Positions 1 through 12,080 of a DNA stretch of 62,000 nt are shown here, one piece after another. The stretch's first letter is position 1. Each line of letters begins with the position of its first letter. A model generated the notes under the pieces. It was not told the origin of the DNA. It did no database searches and saw only the letters and a program-made list of their open reading frames with translations. This stretch comes from Symsagittifera roscoffensis. Taxonomy: Eukaryota; Xenacoelomorpha; Acoela; Convolutidae. The stretch covers positions 48,811,892 through 48,873,891 of the forward strand of contig NC_087069.1 of assembly GCF_963678635.1 (NCBI RefSeq). The letters run 5' to 3'. Made by a program: the position numbers and the translations under genes.

Positions 1-153
1 GCAATTGGTTTCGTTCTGTGTCACATGAGACGTTTTCCTCAAGAACTGTACAACAAGATTTTCAGTTTTGCTTCCACAGCTATTGTTGATAATGACTTGC
101 GAGTGAAAAGTAATTCTGAAATGAGAGTTTCATTGAGCCTCCATTCAATATAA
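1..153 (+). CDS. C-terminal end of an unidentified gene (partial)
   Basis: An open frame runs from base 1 for 50 codons to a TAA at 151-153. It contains stretches such as CHMRRFPQELYNKIF and VKSNSEMRVSLSLHS, with a mixed amino-acid composition unlike the AT-rich noise that follows. The start lies outside the window, so this would be the last exon, or part of it, of a gene entering from the left. I do not recognise the family. It could also be a scrap of a mobile element. Support is only open frame and composition. Confidence 0.35.
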   Translation, partial: AIGFVLCHMRRFPQELYNKIFSFASTAIVDNDLRVKSNSEMRVSLSLHSI

Positions 154-2089
154 ACTTATCAAAACCACCAAAGTGATAGTCTGTAATGAAAGACTTTCGG
201 AGCCACCAACGTGACAGTTTTTACCATGTAATGTTTTATATACGAGCACTGCATTTCACCTGCATTTTGGTTATTTTACTTTAATTCAGTTTTATTGCTT
301 ACTTACTTACTGATTGAGTATATTCTAGAGTAGTATATGTTGGTGGAGAAGTGGGGGGGGTGGATGTGCAGACCCCCATGTATTAAGACATGGAATAGAT
401 TTCCTATGTATTAAGATAGGGAATAGGTATCCTAATGTTTTACGATAGGGAATGGTAAGGTTTCAGTGTGATGGTAAAAGAATGGTAAGAAAAACTTTTT
501 TTTTTAAAGTATTTTTGTGGACATGTTTTGTTTTTTTTGCAAAAATCTCGGCAAACGTTGTCTAATTGGTGAGTATTACGTGCTGATTGTGTATTGAAGG
601 TATTATGTTTTTTGGTTCATGGTAAACCAATGGTAAGATGTGCAAAAACTTTGATATAATTTGACTTAATAACATTTTTTTTAGAAGATCTCAATTTTTG
701 AAACAGTACTCCATCTAGCTCAAAGTATGCTAAAACCTACTGAAACTTCAAAAAAAAGTCAAACTTTTGAACAAAAAATAGAAAAGTTTCAGTTTTTGGA
801 AAAATATGCAAAAATTTCAAATTTTTGGTAAGAACTCCAAACATTTCAAGGTTTTGGCTAGTTTTTTGTTGCTTCTGATCTAATCAAAAAAGTACACATA
901 CGTGTAGAGTTTAAAACTAAGCTCAAATTGTATTTTAATTGACATCATGTTGTGGCAGTAATAAAATACTTTGAACAAAAATATGGATTTAACACTTTGT
1001 CTCAAAATAAGGAAATACGAAATAGTTTACCCTAGTTTCAGGTAAAAAGCAATTTTTTTAGTGCTTTGAACATACTAAATTCGTTTTAGCTGAATCAATA
1101 TTGAAACTTCACTTTTATCGGGAAAATAGTGTAGTTAATCATAATTTTCGATAAAATAAAGTAAGATATAATCAAATCTATCCGAAATTTTTCATTTTAA
1201 CCTTCTATTTGTGTGAATAACTGGTTTTAAGTCATATTCAGGAAAAAGTATCTAAGAAACTCAATCCACATGATCAATATAAAGCCTAGATTGAACTCCA
1301 TGGCTCAACTCCTCCTCATTTTTTTTCAATGATTAACCCAAATTAACAAAAATTACAACTTCTGAACATTTTTCACGTTATTAATAAAAATTTTCAGATC
1401 ATCGATGAAAAATGATTAGTTTACTGCTAAAGGCGATTAAAATTGGTGTATATTGTTCTTTAAATGTAGTAGATTTTGGATGAAATTCAACAAAATCTGC
1501 TTCATAATTAATGGTTATCTCTCGGTTGTTTCTGCAACCTTTTTTAATGATTTTAATGTAGAGATGTTCTATGTTTTGAAGTTTTTCTTGCTTTCTGCTC
1601 AATAAAAGTTTTCTCTATTGAATTCGTTTTGCCAGTAAATTTAGTCAGAACTGGGAAATTTAGGAAAAAAATAGTATCAACTGATTGAACAATTTGATGG
1701 CAGAGATAAATTATAACTGATAACGTCTGATTATTACAAAGTAGTTTAAACAGGTTTCCTTTAAGTTCCCTTGTGCAATTGCTACAATAAAACATTTGAG
1801 CAAAAATACAACTTTTGAAATCATTAAATAACAGATTCCTTGCAAAAAACTTACTAAATCGCTTTTTGTTCTTTATTTTTGTCGGAAGTTTTCTGAAAAA
1901 TGTCTCAATGAGAAACCTTCGACGCTAGCTAAAGCATCCAAAAGCCCATATAAAAACCGAGAATATAAAGGTGGCTTTTTACGTTGAGTCCTTAGAACAA
2001 ATTAAGAGCAGCTCTATTGTTTATAATCTGAAAACCTTCGTAAGTAGAAATACGCAGGGGACCTAGTTCCTTACTTAATTCTGCAACAT
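154..2089. other. AT-rich non-coding stretch
   Basis: No coding frame with convincing composition is visible. It contains a G run near 350, a small array of hairpin repeats (listed separately) and acceptor-like TTTTCAG sites. The short frames near 1399-1795 are low complexity and AT-driven. Confidence 0.6.
376..455. repeat. Three tandem ~28-bp hairpin units
   Basis: Three consecutive units each contain a short inverted repeat around a similar core: CATGT...ACATG (377-392), CCTAT...ATAGG (403-420) and a weaker CCTA...TAGG (431-449). The arms of the first two units differ but still pair, so pairing is kept while sequence changes. Function unknown. Confidence 0.5.
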
Positions 2090-3257
2090 CTAAGAACTTC
2101 AGAACTTCTAAAGGAAACTTTTTCAAAAAATCAATTTAGAAAAAGACATCAGGGTGAAAACTGTAACAATTGAATAAGTTTGCGAAATTTACTAAGCAAA
2201 ACTTTATAGTTATGCCTAATTTATGAAAAAAAAATTGAAGATAACCAGAACAAAGTCTATACTGTGTCTCTAAATAAAAGTTTTTATGTTAAATTTTATA
2301 TAAATAGGAGAAGCTGCATGTGGTTCTGTTAAATTAATTTTTTATTTAGAATTTTTCAGCATGATCCATGTTAATTTCTCTAGAAATCTTTTTCCAGCAA
2401 TTTTTTTGTTTTTTATACAAAATAATGAAATGTAGATCTTAAAATCAAACTTTTAATTTATGCTTCATGTAACCTCTTCCATCTAAGAACTTCTAAAAGA
2501 ACGCAATTTATAAGAAATCGATTGAGAAAAAGACATCAAGGTGCAAACTGTAAAAATTATAAAGTATTGCGAAATTTACTAAGCAAAAAAACTATATAGT
2601 TTTCCCTAATTTTTGAAGAAAAAAATTGAATATAACCAGAACAAAACCTATACTGTTTGTCTAATTATAACTTTCTTTGTTAAATTTCGTATAATTAAGA
2701 GAAGCTGCATGTGGTTCTGCTAAAACAATTTCTTATGTAGAACTTTTCAGCAAGATCCATGTTAATTTCTCTAGAAATCCTTTTCCATCAATTTTTTTTT
2801 GTTTTTTATACAAAAAAATGAAATGTAGATCCTAAAATTAAACTTTTCATTCATGCCTAATGTAACTTCTTCCATCTAAGAACTTCTAAAAGAACGCAAT
2901 TTAAAAGAAATCGATTCAGAAAAAGACATCAAGGTGCAAACTGTAAAAATTGAATAGTATTGCGAAATTTACTAAGCAAAAAACTCTATAGTTTTTCCTA
3001 ATTTTTGAAGAAAAAAATGGAGATAACCAGAACAAAACCCATACTGTGTGTCTAATTAAAAAATTTTTTGTTATATTTCGTATAGGTAAGAGAACCTGCA
3101 TGGCGTTCTGCTAAAATATTACTTTGTTTAAATTTTTCAGCAAGCTCCAGGTTAATTCCTCTAAAACTCTTTTTACATCATTTTTTAAATCTAAAACAAG
3201 GGAATGTAGATCTTGAAAGCAAAATTTTGATTTATGCTTCATATATCCTCTTCCCAA
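2090..3257. repeat. Three tandem copies of a 393-bp repeat
   Basis: The phrase CTAAGAACTTC recurs at 2090, 2483 and 2876, exactly 393 bases apart each time. The intervening text is strongly similar in all three, with landmarks AAAAAGACATCA, GAAATTTACTAAGCAAAA, ATAACCAGAACAAA and AGAAGCTGCATG in the same order. The third copy fades near 3257. No coding potential was seen. It looks like a short satellite-type array or a local triplication. Confidence 0.85.
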
Positions 3258-4744
3258 ATATGTCGGAGTTGCGTTTATGTTATAAAAGTTATCCTCAACA
3301 CATCTGAGTTTTCATAAAAATTTAGCTAATAAAACAAATCAAAATATTTTTTTAAATGAATTAGCCATAAATATAAATCTTTGAGATCTTTTATGTCGGT
3401 TTGTTTCTCAAGATATACTTTATAAACAAAAATTTAGCAAAACTATCTTAAAACTCCTAATGAATTAAAACGATTTTCTATCTCAATTTAGTATTTTCTT
3501 AGTTTCTGCTTCATCTACTATCTTCCGACTTAAAACAATTTGAACAAATTTTTACTTGAAAATTGAACTTTAGATAAAAACATGTATCATTTCAACCAAG
3601 TTGTCTTAATCCGAAGCAAAATATTACCATAAACTTCCTTTGCCAAAAGTCTTCAAGTAAATTTCTCATCCTGATAATTGTATGTTGCTGTTTCAACTCT
3701 GAATTTCTATATTGAGCATTGATTTAAGAAGTTTTTTTAACCTTTTCTGATATCAACCAATCAGAATCGAACTTTTACTCAAAATGGAGTTTTCAACAAT
3801 TTTGATATCAAACAATCAGAATCGAGCATTCCTTCACGTGTTAAAGATCTTGTTTGAAGTATTCACAGAATTTAAAATAATTTTCAGATCAGAACAAAAC
3901 TCAGCTTATAAAAATTGCCAATCAATCAATTTTATTAACACAACTAACAAAAAAAGTTGACACCGAAATGAGATGAATGGGGATTCTTGTCTAGTATACA
4001 TTATTTTTTCGATACTCAATTCATATTTTGAAATTTCGATCAATTTTTTTTGTTTTTTTCTCTTTCTAACCAGTGAAAAAAGAAGTTACCAAACTAAACA
4101 CTCGTTTTCGTTTTGGTATATCGTAGTACAACAAATTGGAAGTTTGGTAAAAATGAATAATCGATTAAAAAAATTTCTGACAAATCTAGATTTTGATTTT
4201 ACTGATCGACCACTCAATCTGAGTTATCTATTCCAAATGAAAATCTTGTAGATAAATCTTGCAGTATTTTCTTTTCTGAAATCTCCTCTTCATCTTTTCA
4301 ACAAATTTATTGAAGTTTCTGTGTTTCTATACAAGTTAAAACTAATACAATTTCCGTCAACGTCATCTGTCCACCAATCTTTTAGTTTTTTGTAGTAATT
4401 CAACCTTAAAATCTGATAAATGTCCAATTTAAATTGCATTTGTTATTAATAGGTACATCTTTCAGCCAATTTTTGCAGAGATTAGATAAAAAAACTTTAA
4501 TTCTTAGATGATTAAGCGAAAAACGCAAATGTTTTTTGCATAAAAAAAGTTGACTTATTGCTTGGAAAGTATCTATATTTTTGACTTTTATTGATTTTCT
4601 CTATGTCAATACATTGATTTTCTTTTGTTTTTGATCAACAGATATGCATGAAATAGTTTTCTAAAGGATTAAAGTCAGGAAAAAAAAGTTCAAAAAGATT
4701 TATATTTTATTTGGCAAGGAAATCTGTAATGATTTTTTTTGGTA
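3258..4744. other. AT-rich non-coding stretch
   Basis: No gene is supported. A short direct repeat (ATATCAA.CAATCAGAATCGA) occurs near 3750 and again near 3804. The frame at 3973-4251 is rich in Phe, Ser and Asn, as expected from AT-rich DNA, and has no recognisable domain. Confidence 0.55.
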
Positions 4745-4990
4745 AGATGTTAAAAAACATTCTTTTTTTCGACAAAATGCGGAAAAGGTTTCGTTTCTTT
4801 TCAATAATATACAAAATAGCGTTTCATTTTTTTTACAAGATGCGAAAAGTGTTTCACTTTTTTCGACAGTATGTGAAGTGTTTCGTTTTTTTTTGACAAA
4901 CCGCGAAAACCGTTTCACTTTTTTCTACAGAATGCGAAAATAGTTTGGGTTTTGTTTGACAAGATGCAAAAACTCATCAGGTATTTCTTA
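4745..4990. repeat. Degenerate minisatellite, unit about 40 bp
   Basis: A unit resembling ACAAGATGCGAAAA followed by GTGTTTCACTTTTTTCG recurs about five or six times with drift. Because the unit is stop-poor it produces open frames on both strands (Lys/Phe/Cys-rich), which are repeat artefacts rather than genes. Confidence 0.7.
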
Positions 4991-5249
4991 CTTCTATAAA
5001 AAAAATTTAGTGTTGTTCTTTCTAATATGTGTGCAAAAACTGATCATGTTTCTTTAACATGTCTACGAATTCGGTTAACTAAATTAAGTTCTAATAGTTT
5101 TTATTGGTTTACCCTGAACTTCTCATCTATTCTCAAAATATTAAGGAAATTGAAGAATTTAGTTGATTACAAAGAACGGAGTAAATCTCAACAATCAATT
5201 ATTTGCAAAAATATTCAATCAAAAAGCTGTCGAGAGTTATGGAAGTTCG

Positions 5250-5494
5250 CTAGAGAACGCAGAGCTGGACGAGGTTCCATTGTTGTGGAGGAGTGTTTTG
5301 AGGCGTCATTGTTTCTGAGAAGCCCTCATCTTCATTTATTGTGATGGGGTTCTTGGCTGATCCTCCCAAGGAAAGAGGAAATCGTCGACTGGTTGAGCCA
5401 CATATCTAGAGTCAGAAGTGTCGGGGTAGTTCATTCCCAGCTGCTCAGCCACTTCCTCCATCATTTTCATTTCTCCAAGTTGGTTCTTTGTCAT
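5250..5494 (-). pseudogene. Coding-like fragment next to the minus-strand LTR
   Basis: On the minus strand an ATG at 5494 opens a 52-codon frame ending at 5336, containing EEVAEQLGMNYPDTSDSRY and PVDDFLFPWEDQP. A second frame overlaps it, continues with AKNPITINEDEGFSETMTP and stops at 5250-5252. Codons are balanced (AAC, TAC, CCC, GAC, GTC), unlike the flanking AT-rich DNA, so this was probably real coding sequence now carrying a one-base shift. It begins about 50 bp beyond the end of the 3' LTR, so the retrotransposon may have landed in or beside the last exon of a gene. The family is not recognised; another mobile-element origin is possible. Confidence 0.45.
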
Positions 5495-5545
5495 GGGTAG
5501 TTGCGTTCAATGATGTTCGTTGAAACCACTGCCTATGTCACATTC

Positions 5546-6435
5546 GCCCGGAAGATACATACCGACGGAAAATGAAACTAAGTCCTAAGACGACTGGCCA
5601 ATGTCTAAGTAGAGCTTTACATGTTTTTCACCGACTCTACCAAAGCCAGTTCTTTTGGTGGTCTTTCTAACATCGGGTCAACAAAAACGTTACTGCTTTC
5701 GGCTTCGGTCAAAACACTCAAATTAACTTAATTACATGCAAAATTGGTGAGCTCATGGCTGAGTCTCAGTATCCCCAGACCAGGAGGTCAGTCCAAAAAG
5801 CAGGGCTACTACTACTTATTAAATTATTATTGTTTTTGTTCAGTAGATAAAAATCACATCTCCATCGAAGATGGATCAACCCTTTCCCCCAACTCTTAGC
5901 TTCTCATCCTTATCAAAATGAATTCAGTTGTTAATTAAATTCAACTCAGGACATGACAGGGACGCTAATAGTCTATACAAGATAATAAAAGTTCCAGTCC
6001 AGAGACCCCTCCGGATTCTCGAATCCGGGGAAATAAGAGTCTTATCTTTCTTCCAGAAGGCTGTCCTCCACCCTTCACCGTTTTTCGCAACGGCCTTGCA
6101 ACTTTTGTAGCGACACAATAGTTGCAACTCGGAACGGTCTCTGCTACTTCTGCAATTCGTTGTTGATTTCAATCACAATTTTCGTTGTTATCGCTATCGC
6201 AACTAATTTTGTTGTGTTTTTTTCTGTTTTTCTGCCAAAATGGCCGTTTTTGACGTTTCTGAGAATTGTTACGTCATAACTTCGAAAATTTAAAGTTTAG
6301 GTGTTTCCGAATCCTTCAGCCTTCACGATTTGTTCAACGTTCTTATTCCTTCTAAATCGCCAATTTGGAAGGTTCGCTGCTAAAAACTCGAAATCGACGA
6401 ATCTGCTTTTTGGCACATTCTGGTCGAATGTCACA
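5546..6435 (-). repeat. 3' LTR of the minus-strand element
   Basis: On the minus strand the LTR begins TGTGACATTCG at 6435 and ends CGAATGTGACA at 5546, an imperfect terminal inverted repeat with the TG...CA rule. It is preceded by a G-rich polypurine tract. Its body aligns, with many differences, to 25112-25996 on the plus strand: shared blocks include GCTGAGTCTC, AAAATGGCCGT and GTTTTTCACCG. Length is about 890 bp. The target-site duplication cannot be checked because the 5' LTR is absent. Confidence 0.8.
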
Positions 6436-7288
6436 TACTCCCCCGACAGTCCGGTCAATGTCCTCATTGAATCTCGCAGTGTTCGTAAAATTAGTAGAGT
6501 GTCATCGAACAGAATTTACAAAAAGCACGAAATTACTTTTATCCGCGTCACATCGACTCACTACAGAATATAAATGGCATCATACTACATCACTATAGCC
6601 TTCAAACTCTTCCATTAATCTGCACATTGAGGATATGACCTAAGATAAAAACATCTTTTCTGACTTCCAATGTCAATGTCTTGATTTAAAAGGTGTTGGT
6701 TTGTAGGACAGTCCTGCCAACCAACAAGCTAAAATTATCCTACTTTGCTCTTTCCCTTCGCAAAACTTGCTTGTTATTGTCCTGAATATTAAAACTAAGA
6801 AACTCTGTGGTTAGAATAAACAATGCAACAATCTCCCTCTTCAAGAGGTTACCCAAGTCTTTCATGTCACCACAAAGTGATCAGTCGTCCTAAGTGATTA
6901 AAAACAATCATGCAGGCTGGAATATTTAAATATACTCCTCACTCAAGCCTTTCTAAATAAATAATAAGTGTCTCTAAAGCCACTTAACTAAAAATCAAAA
7001 TGCAAATTTATAAATGCAACAAATTCTTTAATGTTCAAAACTCAACTAAATGTTTCAGTTTTCAATTACAATTTGGTTGCTTGGTTTCTCACTTGAGTTT
7101 TTCACACACCCAAAACAATTCTGAGTTTTAATTTCTTCTATTTCGTCATCTCTTTGTTTTTTCTCTTTTCGTCGTTTAGAAGTTCTAAAACTTCTAAAAT
7201 CTTCTAATTCTATTTCTTTTTGCCTCTTGTTTTCTCGACCATTTGTCAATGTTCCATCTCTTCCTCCTGTGATAATGACTCTGCACTT
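6436..7288 (-). other. 3' untranslated region and polypurine tract of the minus element
   Basis: The stretch lies between the last accessory frame and the 3' LTR. Its LTR-proximal end on the minus strand reads GTCGGGGGAGTA (6447-6436), a good polypurine tract for plus-strand priming directly against the LTR start. The frame of the upstream protein continues, after its TGA at 7289-7291, as a Lys/Glu-rich stretch down to 7055. That may be a charged tail lost by mutation, or chance. Otherwise the region is non-coding. Confidence 0.6.
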
Positions 7289-7663
7289 TCAGTTTACGTG
7301 TCTTGCAACACATTGTTGGCTATTCTGACGCGGTTGGAAGCAAATCCTCCAACACTTCTGCTCTTCTACCCTCTGTTTGCAACAAGGTAGGGAATCCACG
7401 TTAGATTCTCTGTTCCTGCAGAAGCTGTTGTGGAGACACAACGTCACATTTCTCTCCAAATCTTCCTTCAACATCTCCGCCTTCTCCTTTCCACTACGTT
7501 CACTTGTCCTGGAAATTCTTTTCACAGCGGTGGTCAATGCATTCCGATGAGTCACCAAAGCTCGCTTGAAGGCACCCGCTCCAATGTCCAGCTGATATTC
7601 ACTGTACACTCTGCCGTGGTTCGACATATGCTTCTTAGCATATTCGTACAACCATGCAGTCAT
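7289..7663 (-). pseudogene. C-terminal segment of the large env-position protein
   Basis: This 124-codon segment (MTAWLYEYAKKHMSNHG... to ...ARHVN) is in the same frame as the segment that ends at 7676 and is cut from it only by a TAG codon, so it is the natural continuation of that protein. It is basic and Cys-containing near the end (SLPCCKQRVEEQKCW). No known domain is recognised. It lies outside the duplicated block, so only one copy exists, and it marks the C-terminus of the whole accessory polyprotein. Confidence 0.6.
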
Positions 7664-7675
7664 GTTAGCTCTGAA

Positions 7676-8443
7676 CTATGGCATCAATCGTCTTCTTGTC
7701 CATATCTTCATCACTTCCATCGGAATGTTTAGAATCTTGCTCATTGTCTCAAAAAGATCTAAATCTTTCAGACAATCCAATTTCTGCAACTGTTCTCTCG
7801 TTGGCTCTTCCTGTCTATTGTTCTCTCTTACATGAGCTTCCAGCCATCTTATCGCCATCATAACTCCCACTATCACTATTGTTATGGGCTGTGATGTGTC
7901 TGGTAAACCCATGGAGAGCAGCTCTTCAGAGTCCCAGATCAACACCAGATTACTACGCTCGTGATACCACCAAGTCTGCAGCAAGCAGTGGCAGGGAAAC
8001 TCACCATGTGTCAACATGACGCTCCTCCAATTACGTTTTCCCGAAGCTTCCAGTAAAGGTTCCACTTCCATCATCACTCGGTGGACTTCATCATTCTCGT
8101 CTGCTGTATTGTAATCTGTCACGGTTGATCCTCTCTGTTTCTGTCTCTCAAAGTCACCGAAGTTCCCACTCACGTATCCCATGAACTTCCTTCCCAGTAT
8201 CGGCTCCAACTCCTCCTTTGTCCTCTCTGGAACCGCTGAGAACATCTTACATAGCAACTCGTAAGATTTCTCGTTTATTCTTGTCAGTCTCACAAACTTT
8301 GGCACTGAGAAGGCTTGATCCACGATCGTTCTCGTACTCTTCACATCCACAGCTACGAAATGTACCGGGTATGCTCTTGCACATTGGAGCAATTGTCGAG
8401 CCCACCAATTATCGTGCTCCTGATGGTCTACAATAAGTCTCAC
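7676..8443 (-). pseudogene. Unknown accessory-protein segment, distal copy (255 codons)
   Basis: The first part (RLIVDHQEHDNWWARQLLQC onward) is near-identical to 13895-14449; the part beyond 7918 is single copy. The frame overlaps the preceding 383-codon segment by 35 bases in another frame, and the same overlap is present in the proximal copy, so that frameshift predates the duplication. It ends in a TAG that interrupts an otherwise continuing frame. Content is mixed helical and strand-like with no signal peptide or membrane segment visible. Function unknown. Confidence 0.55.
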
Positions 8444-9560
8444 TATGTCTGATGTTCATTTCCGCCTCGATCGCTTCCCTCCATTTTCCTATGTGCTTCT
8501 GCTCGGTTTGCAGAACTCCTGGAAATACTTCTACACTGATGGCAGTGACCATCTCATGTCTCTGTTCTAGATTCAATTGTGACTCTAAAGAACCAAACAT
8601 GCTGTAGAATCTTAGTGCCGTCACTAGATTCACCTCGGTTCCTCCATGGCAATCGGCGATCAGTTCCGTTTCCGTCTTTGTCTTCATCACGACATTCCCA
8701 AGAATTATTGTCAATTGCGTGTGTTGTCTCTCTAGGGTTTTCACACAATCCAGACCTCCACAAACGTGACCTTCCAGTCCACATACTTCCGCCAGACAGC
8801 TACCAGGTTTGACCCAGTCTTCTGGTCCCCAGCCAGGCAACTCCACTTTATCTTCCCCGTTGCTCCTAGAGGCCGTTATCATCACATTATATATGATGTT
8901 AAGGTCACGCAGGTTACAGTCTTCATTTAGTTCCCTCTGCACGTCTTGTGTCGCCCGTAATATCGAGTCAGCGTTGTGACTAGGACACCATGATGGCCTC
9001 ATCAATTCCCATACTACCATCAAGCTCGTTCTCAGCAATTCATCTGAGAATCCCAACCCAAATTCCACTCTTTTATCGGATTTTGGTACGGAAGGTGCAG
9101 TCAGCTGTTCTTCCAAGATCAATCCCAATTTAATCTGAGCATTGGTAGCGCTCTTAATCGTCACAATTCTCGACATCCAGAATCTTAGCAACACTGCCTG
9201 CTCGTAATCGAAGAAGCAATCGCGTATGTCTTCACTCAGGAACGGGTCATACGCTATCCCTATGACTCCGGATACGTAGCTGTATGACTTCTTCTTGATC
9301 GGTCCACAGTATTCACTGGACTTCGGCAGTGCCCCCATAGATTCTTTACTGAGTCTCAGCTCCTTGTTTGAAAATCTCCTGATTTCGTCTATCTTTCTCA
9401 TGGGCTCTAACTCCTCGGGTTCTTTCATATTCACCCTCATCGGTTTACTCTGATGCATATCCAGCAGTGCTAGCAAGACTAAGGCTTTTGCTCGCTCATC
9501 GCCCTCCCTCAGCATCTTGACACAGGTGTTCAATGCTGGTACTGAAATCTGTTCTATCAT
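8409..9560 (-). pseudogene. Unknown accessory-protein segment, distal copy (383 codons)
   Basis: The segment from MIEQISVPALNTCVKMLREG to RHSETYCRPSGAR has a proximal twin at 14415-15566, exactly 6006 bases away and differing at only a scatter of residues. It is soluble-looking, with a helical N-terminal part, a Cys/Gly patch (CGLEGHVCGGLDC) and a conserved-looking LTIILGN strand. I recognise no family. It is separated from the upstream segment by a stop that the twin also has, so the break predates the duplication. Confidence 0.55.
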
Positions 9561-9614
9561 GAATCGAATGAAACAGAGAGCGTCTCTCCGCTTCGCACAC
9601 GCTACTGCTGCTCC

Positions 9615-10705
9615 CTATTGAATTATCAGATCCCTCAGGTTCGTCATAAGGAAAACCTTCTCTTCTTTTGACCTCTTCCTATCTTCTGAATAGTACTCTT
9701 TGCGAGTCAGTCCCATCAGGCACCAGGCAAACCTCAGTTGTAACTCTGTTCTTACGTAAGGTACTGCCATGAGAGCGTGTATTCTTGGCGCAGTCCTCAT
9801 TTCTTCTTCGAAGTACCGTAACACCACTGCTTTCCATGGAAAGCTCACCAACTGCTCCATCGTTTCTGCCTGTACTTCAGACGACTCTAAAGTCCCGTAC
9901 GCCTTCTGTTTGAGGGTGGTGCCTTGCAACATTGTCTCCAGATAACCCTCCATGGCACTCTTGTCTTCCAAAGCCATCACATACCCTCTAGCCGAGTTTC
10001 GGTACTCCAACATTTCCATGTATCCACCGGCGGGTTCATCTATCGACAAGGCCTCCGATACTGTCAGTCGGTCATATTCTACTGGTACTAGTTGTCCTGC
10101 GACAATTCCCTTTCCGTTATTCATGGGAGATGGTTTAAAGTCCTTCACTGTGCTCTCCCCACATTGGCTGAGTATTTCCATTTCTAAGGTTGCTCCAGTC
10201 AGAGTGCGGTCACTCCTTTTGAATTTGTAGCATGTTGACTTTATCCCCGCCATGAGAATGGGTGGCACCATCGCTATATCAGTCAACATCTTATCCGTGG
10301 CAGACAATTGATAAACGCCTTGTCCCAAATCCATGACCTCTTCGACTCGTTTCCTGTTCGCTGAATTGACAGCTTTCATCGATATCTCCGAATCCACCTT
10401 CGTCTTTCCTACTCTCCTCGGCATCACTCTGCTGCCTAATTCATTTTCATCGCATTGATCTTATCAATCACCAATTTCGATCGCATCGTTCCTCTCCTGC
10501 TTCTTGACATATAAACCACCTCTCCTTTATCGTCCTGCCGTGTCATCTTGATGAGAGATTTCGCTTCATTCTCATCCGTGGCTGAGTCAATCAACAACTC
10601 ACTCAATATCCCTTCACACTCGTCAAGCTTGTCAAGGACTTCCCGCATCAAGGGTCGGTTGAGACCTGTTTTCAGAATGGACTGGGTCCCATAGCTCTGA
10701 ACCAC
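9615..10705 (-). pseudogene. Unknown accessory-protein segments, distal copy
   Basis: Two frames, 10705-10436 (89 codons) and 10427-9615 (270 codons), correspond to the single uninterrupted 316-codon frame of the proximal copy (15632-16582). The break near 10430 is therefore specific to this copy: short A/T-rich text there is shorter than in the twin. The distal copy keeps about 240 bases near 9637-9880 that the proximal copy has lost. No recognised domain. Confidence 0.5.
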
Positions 10706-10780
10706 TGTCCAGACTTCTTACATGAACGCCACTCTGTTCAATCTGCATCCGGTCCGACTTTCATGGTCTCGGTGATGTAC

Positions 10781-11968
10781 CTACCATTCTTCTTCGGGCA
10801 ACGTTCCCAAGAAAGGTACTCTGGCTGAGCCCTCTATTCTTCTTCTTCTAGGTGATTCCATGAGGACTCTTTGTTCGTTATTTCTTGAATTGCCAGGAGA
10901 GCTGCTCTCCGGCAAATTCCGTTTCATTTCCATAAAGGCTGACGGAGGTTCAAGTGTCGAAATGCCTTCATCCGCTGGCTCATTCGTCTCCAACGTATCC
11001 GCGTTGTTCTCAAGATCACTGAAGATATTGAAATCCAGGCTGGATACTCCTCCTGTCGATGCCCTGTCGTCTTCCCCACCAGCTTGACTTGCATCTTGTT
11101 GCATGGGTTCTTCGGTTTGACGGCTTCCTCCCTATCCGTCATCTCCTTCTGACATATCTTTCTTTGAAATCGAGGGTCCTTGTTTATCATTGTCGGTTCC
11201 TTCCGGAAACTTCGGTATGATCAATGTACCGGCTGATCTATCTTCCTCTTCTCCATAGACCACTTTGATTTCCTCGCATCCAAAGGGTGCTAAGAAGGTC
11301 CTCGTTCGCAGCGTTCCTACTACCGTCAACTCCGGTTTCACACTAGTCAAGATCAAGGAGGCCTCAGGCAGTTCGGTCCTGCCTCTCATCTTCATAGGCG
11401 CTAAGCCTAATCCCGCTTATTCCTCGTCAAATCTTCCAGGCTTGGGAGTCGCGACGTTGCCTGTTCGCCTTCTCGTCGCTTGATCCGTATAGGCAAATCG
11501 TGTGTACTGTAACACAGCGGCATTTCTTCCCACAAAGTATGTGTCATTCGTTGCCACGAATTGCTCTATTCTCCTCTCATTGGTTTTGATTGCTCTCAAC
11601 CTAGGAGCTTGCCGCACGGAGACTGCTCTGAGCAACATCCTTCTTATCAGAGGGAATTCAGGGATTGCCTCCGGCTGCTTCTCGTAATCACCCTAGTCTT
11701 TCGTCTCTTCTCTCACCTTGTTATATGCTGCAGTGAGACGAGGAACTCTGGTCATTTCACCATTTGTTTTGTCATAGGGTCTCAGATTCCAGAGCTTGGG
11801 AAACACCTCGACGTGCCCTCTTTCTACTTCCCCCATACGATCACGGAAGTGGTCGTCAAAGTTGATGACCGCCATTTCTGGCTCTGCTATTTTCGCAAAC
11901 AATAGATCTTCGCTCATGAGCTCCCGCAACACGTGCTGCTCACACCAGTTCAGTGCACTACCGTCCAC
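10781..11968 (-). pseudogene. Unknown accessory-protein segments, distal copy, multiply shifted
   Basis: Four short frames (11968-11693, 11638-11417, 11395-11132, 11104-10781) line up with the single 412-codon frame 17853-16615 of the proximal copy. The C-terminal part is acidic and low complexity (DGREEAVKP / ADEGISTLEPPSA-like), a probable disordered linker. The breaks are private to this copy, so it decayed after duplication. A G-to-T change turns a Glu or Gly context after LPEEEW into a stop near 10781. Confidence 0.5.
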
Positions 11969-12080
11969 TGCTGATATGAGGTTTCAAGTGCAGCACCGAC
12001 CTCCTATACGCCTTCACCTTAACGTCCGGGAACGCAAACGTGACTGCTGGTCCATATATCACTGTCACAAACTCTGTGGC

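Noticed and set aside
2090-3257. CRISPR-like array
   Set aside because: Units are 393 bp long and similar throughout, with no alternating short repeats and unique spacers, and the genome is eukaryotic.
4700-4918. Overlapping Lys/Phe-rich frames on both strands
   Set aside because: They arise from the stop-poor ~40-bp minisatellite unit.
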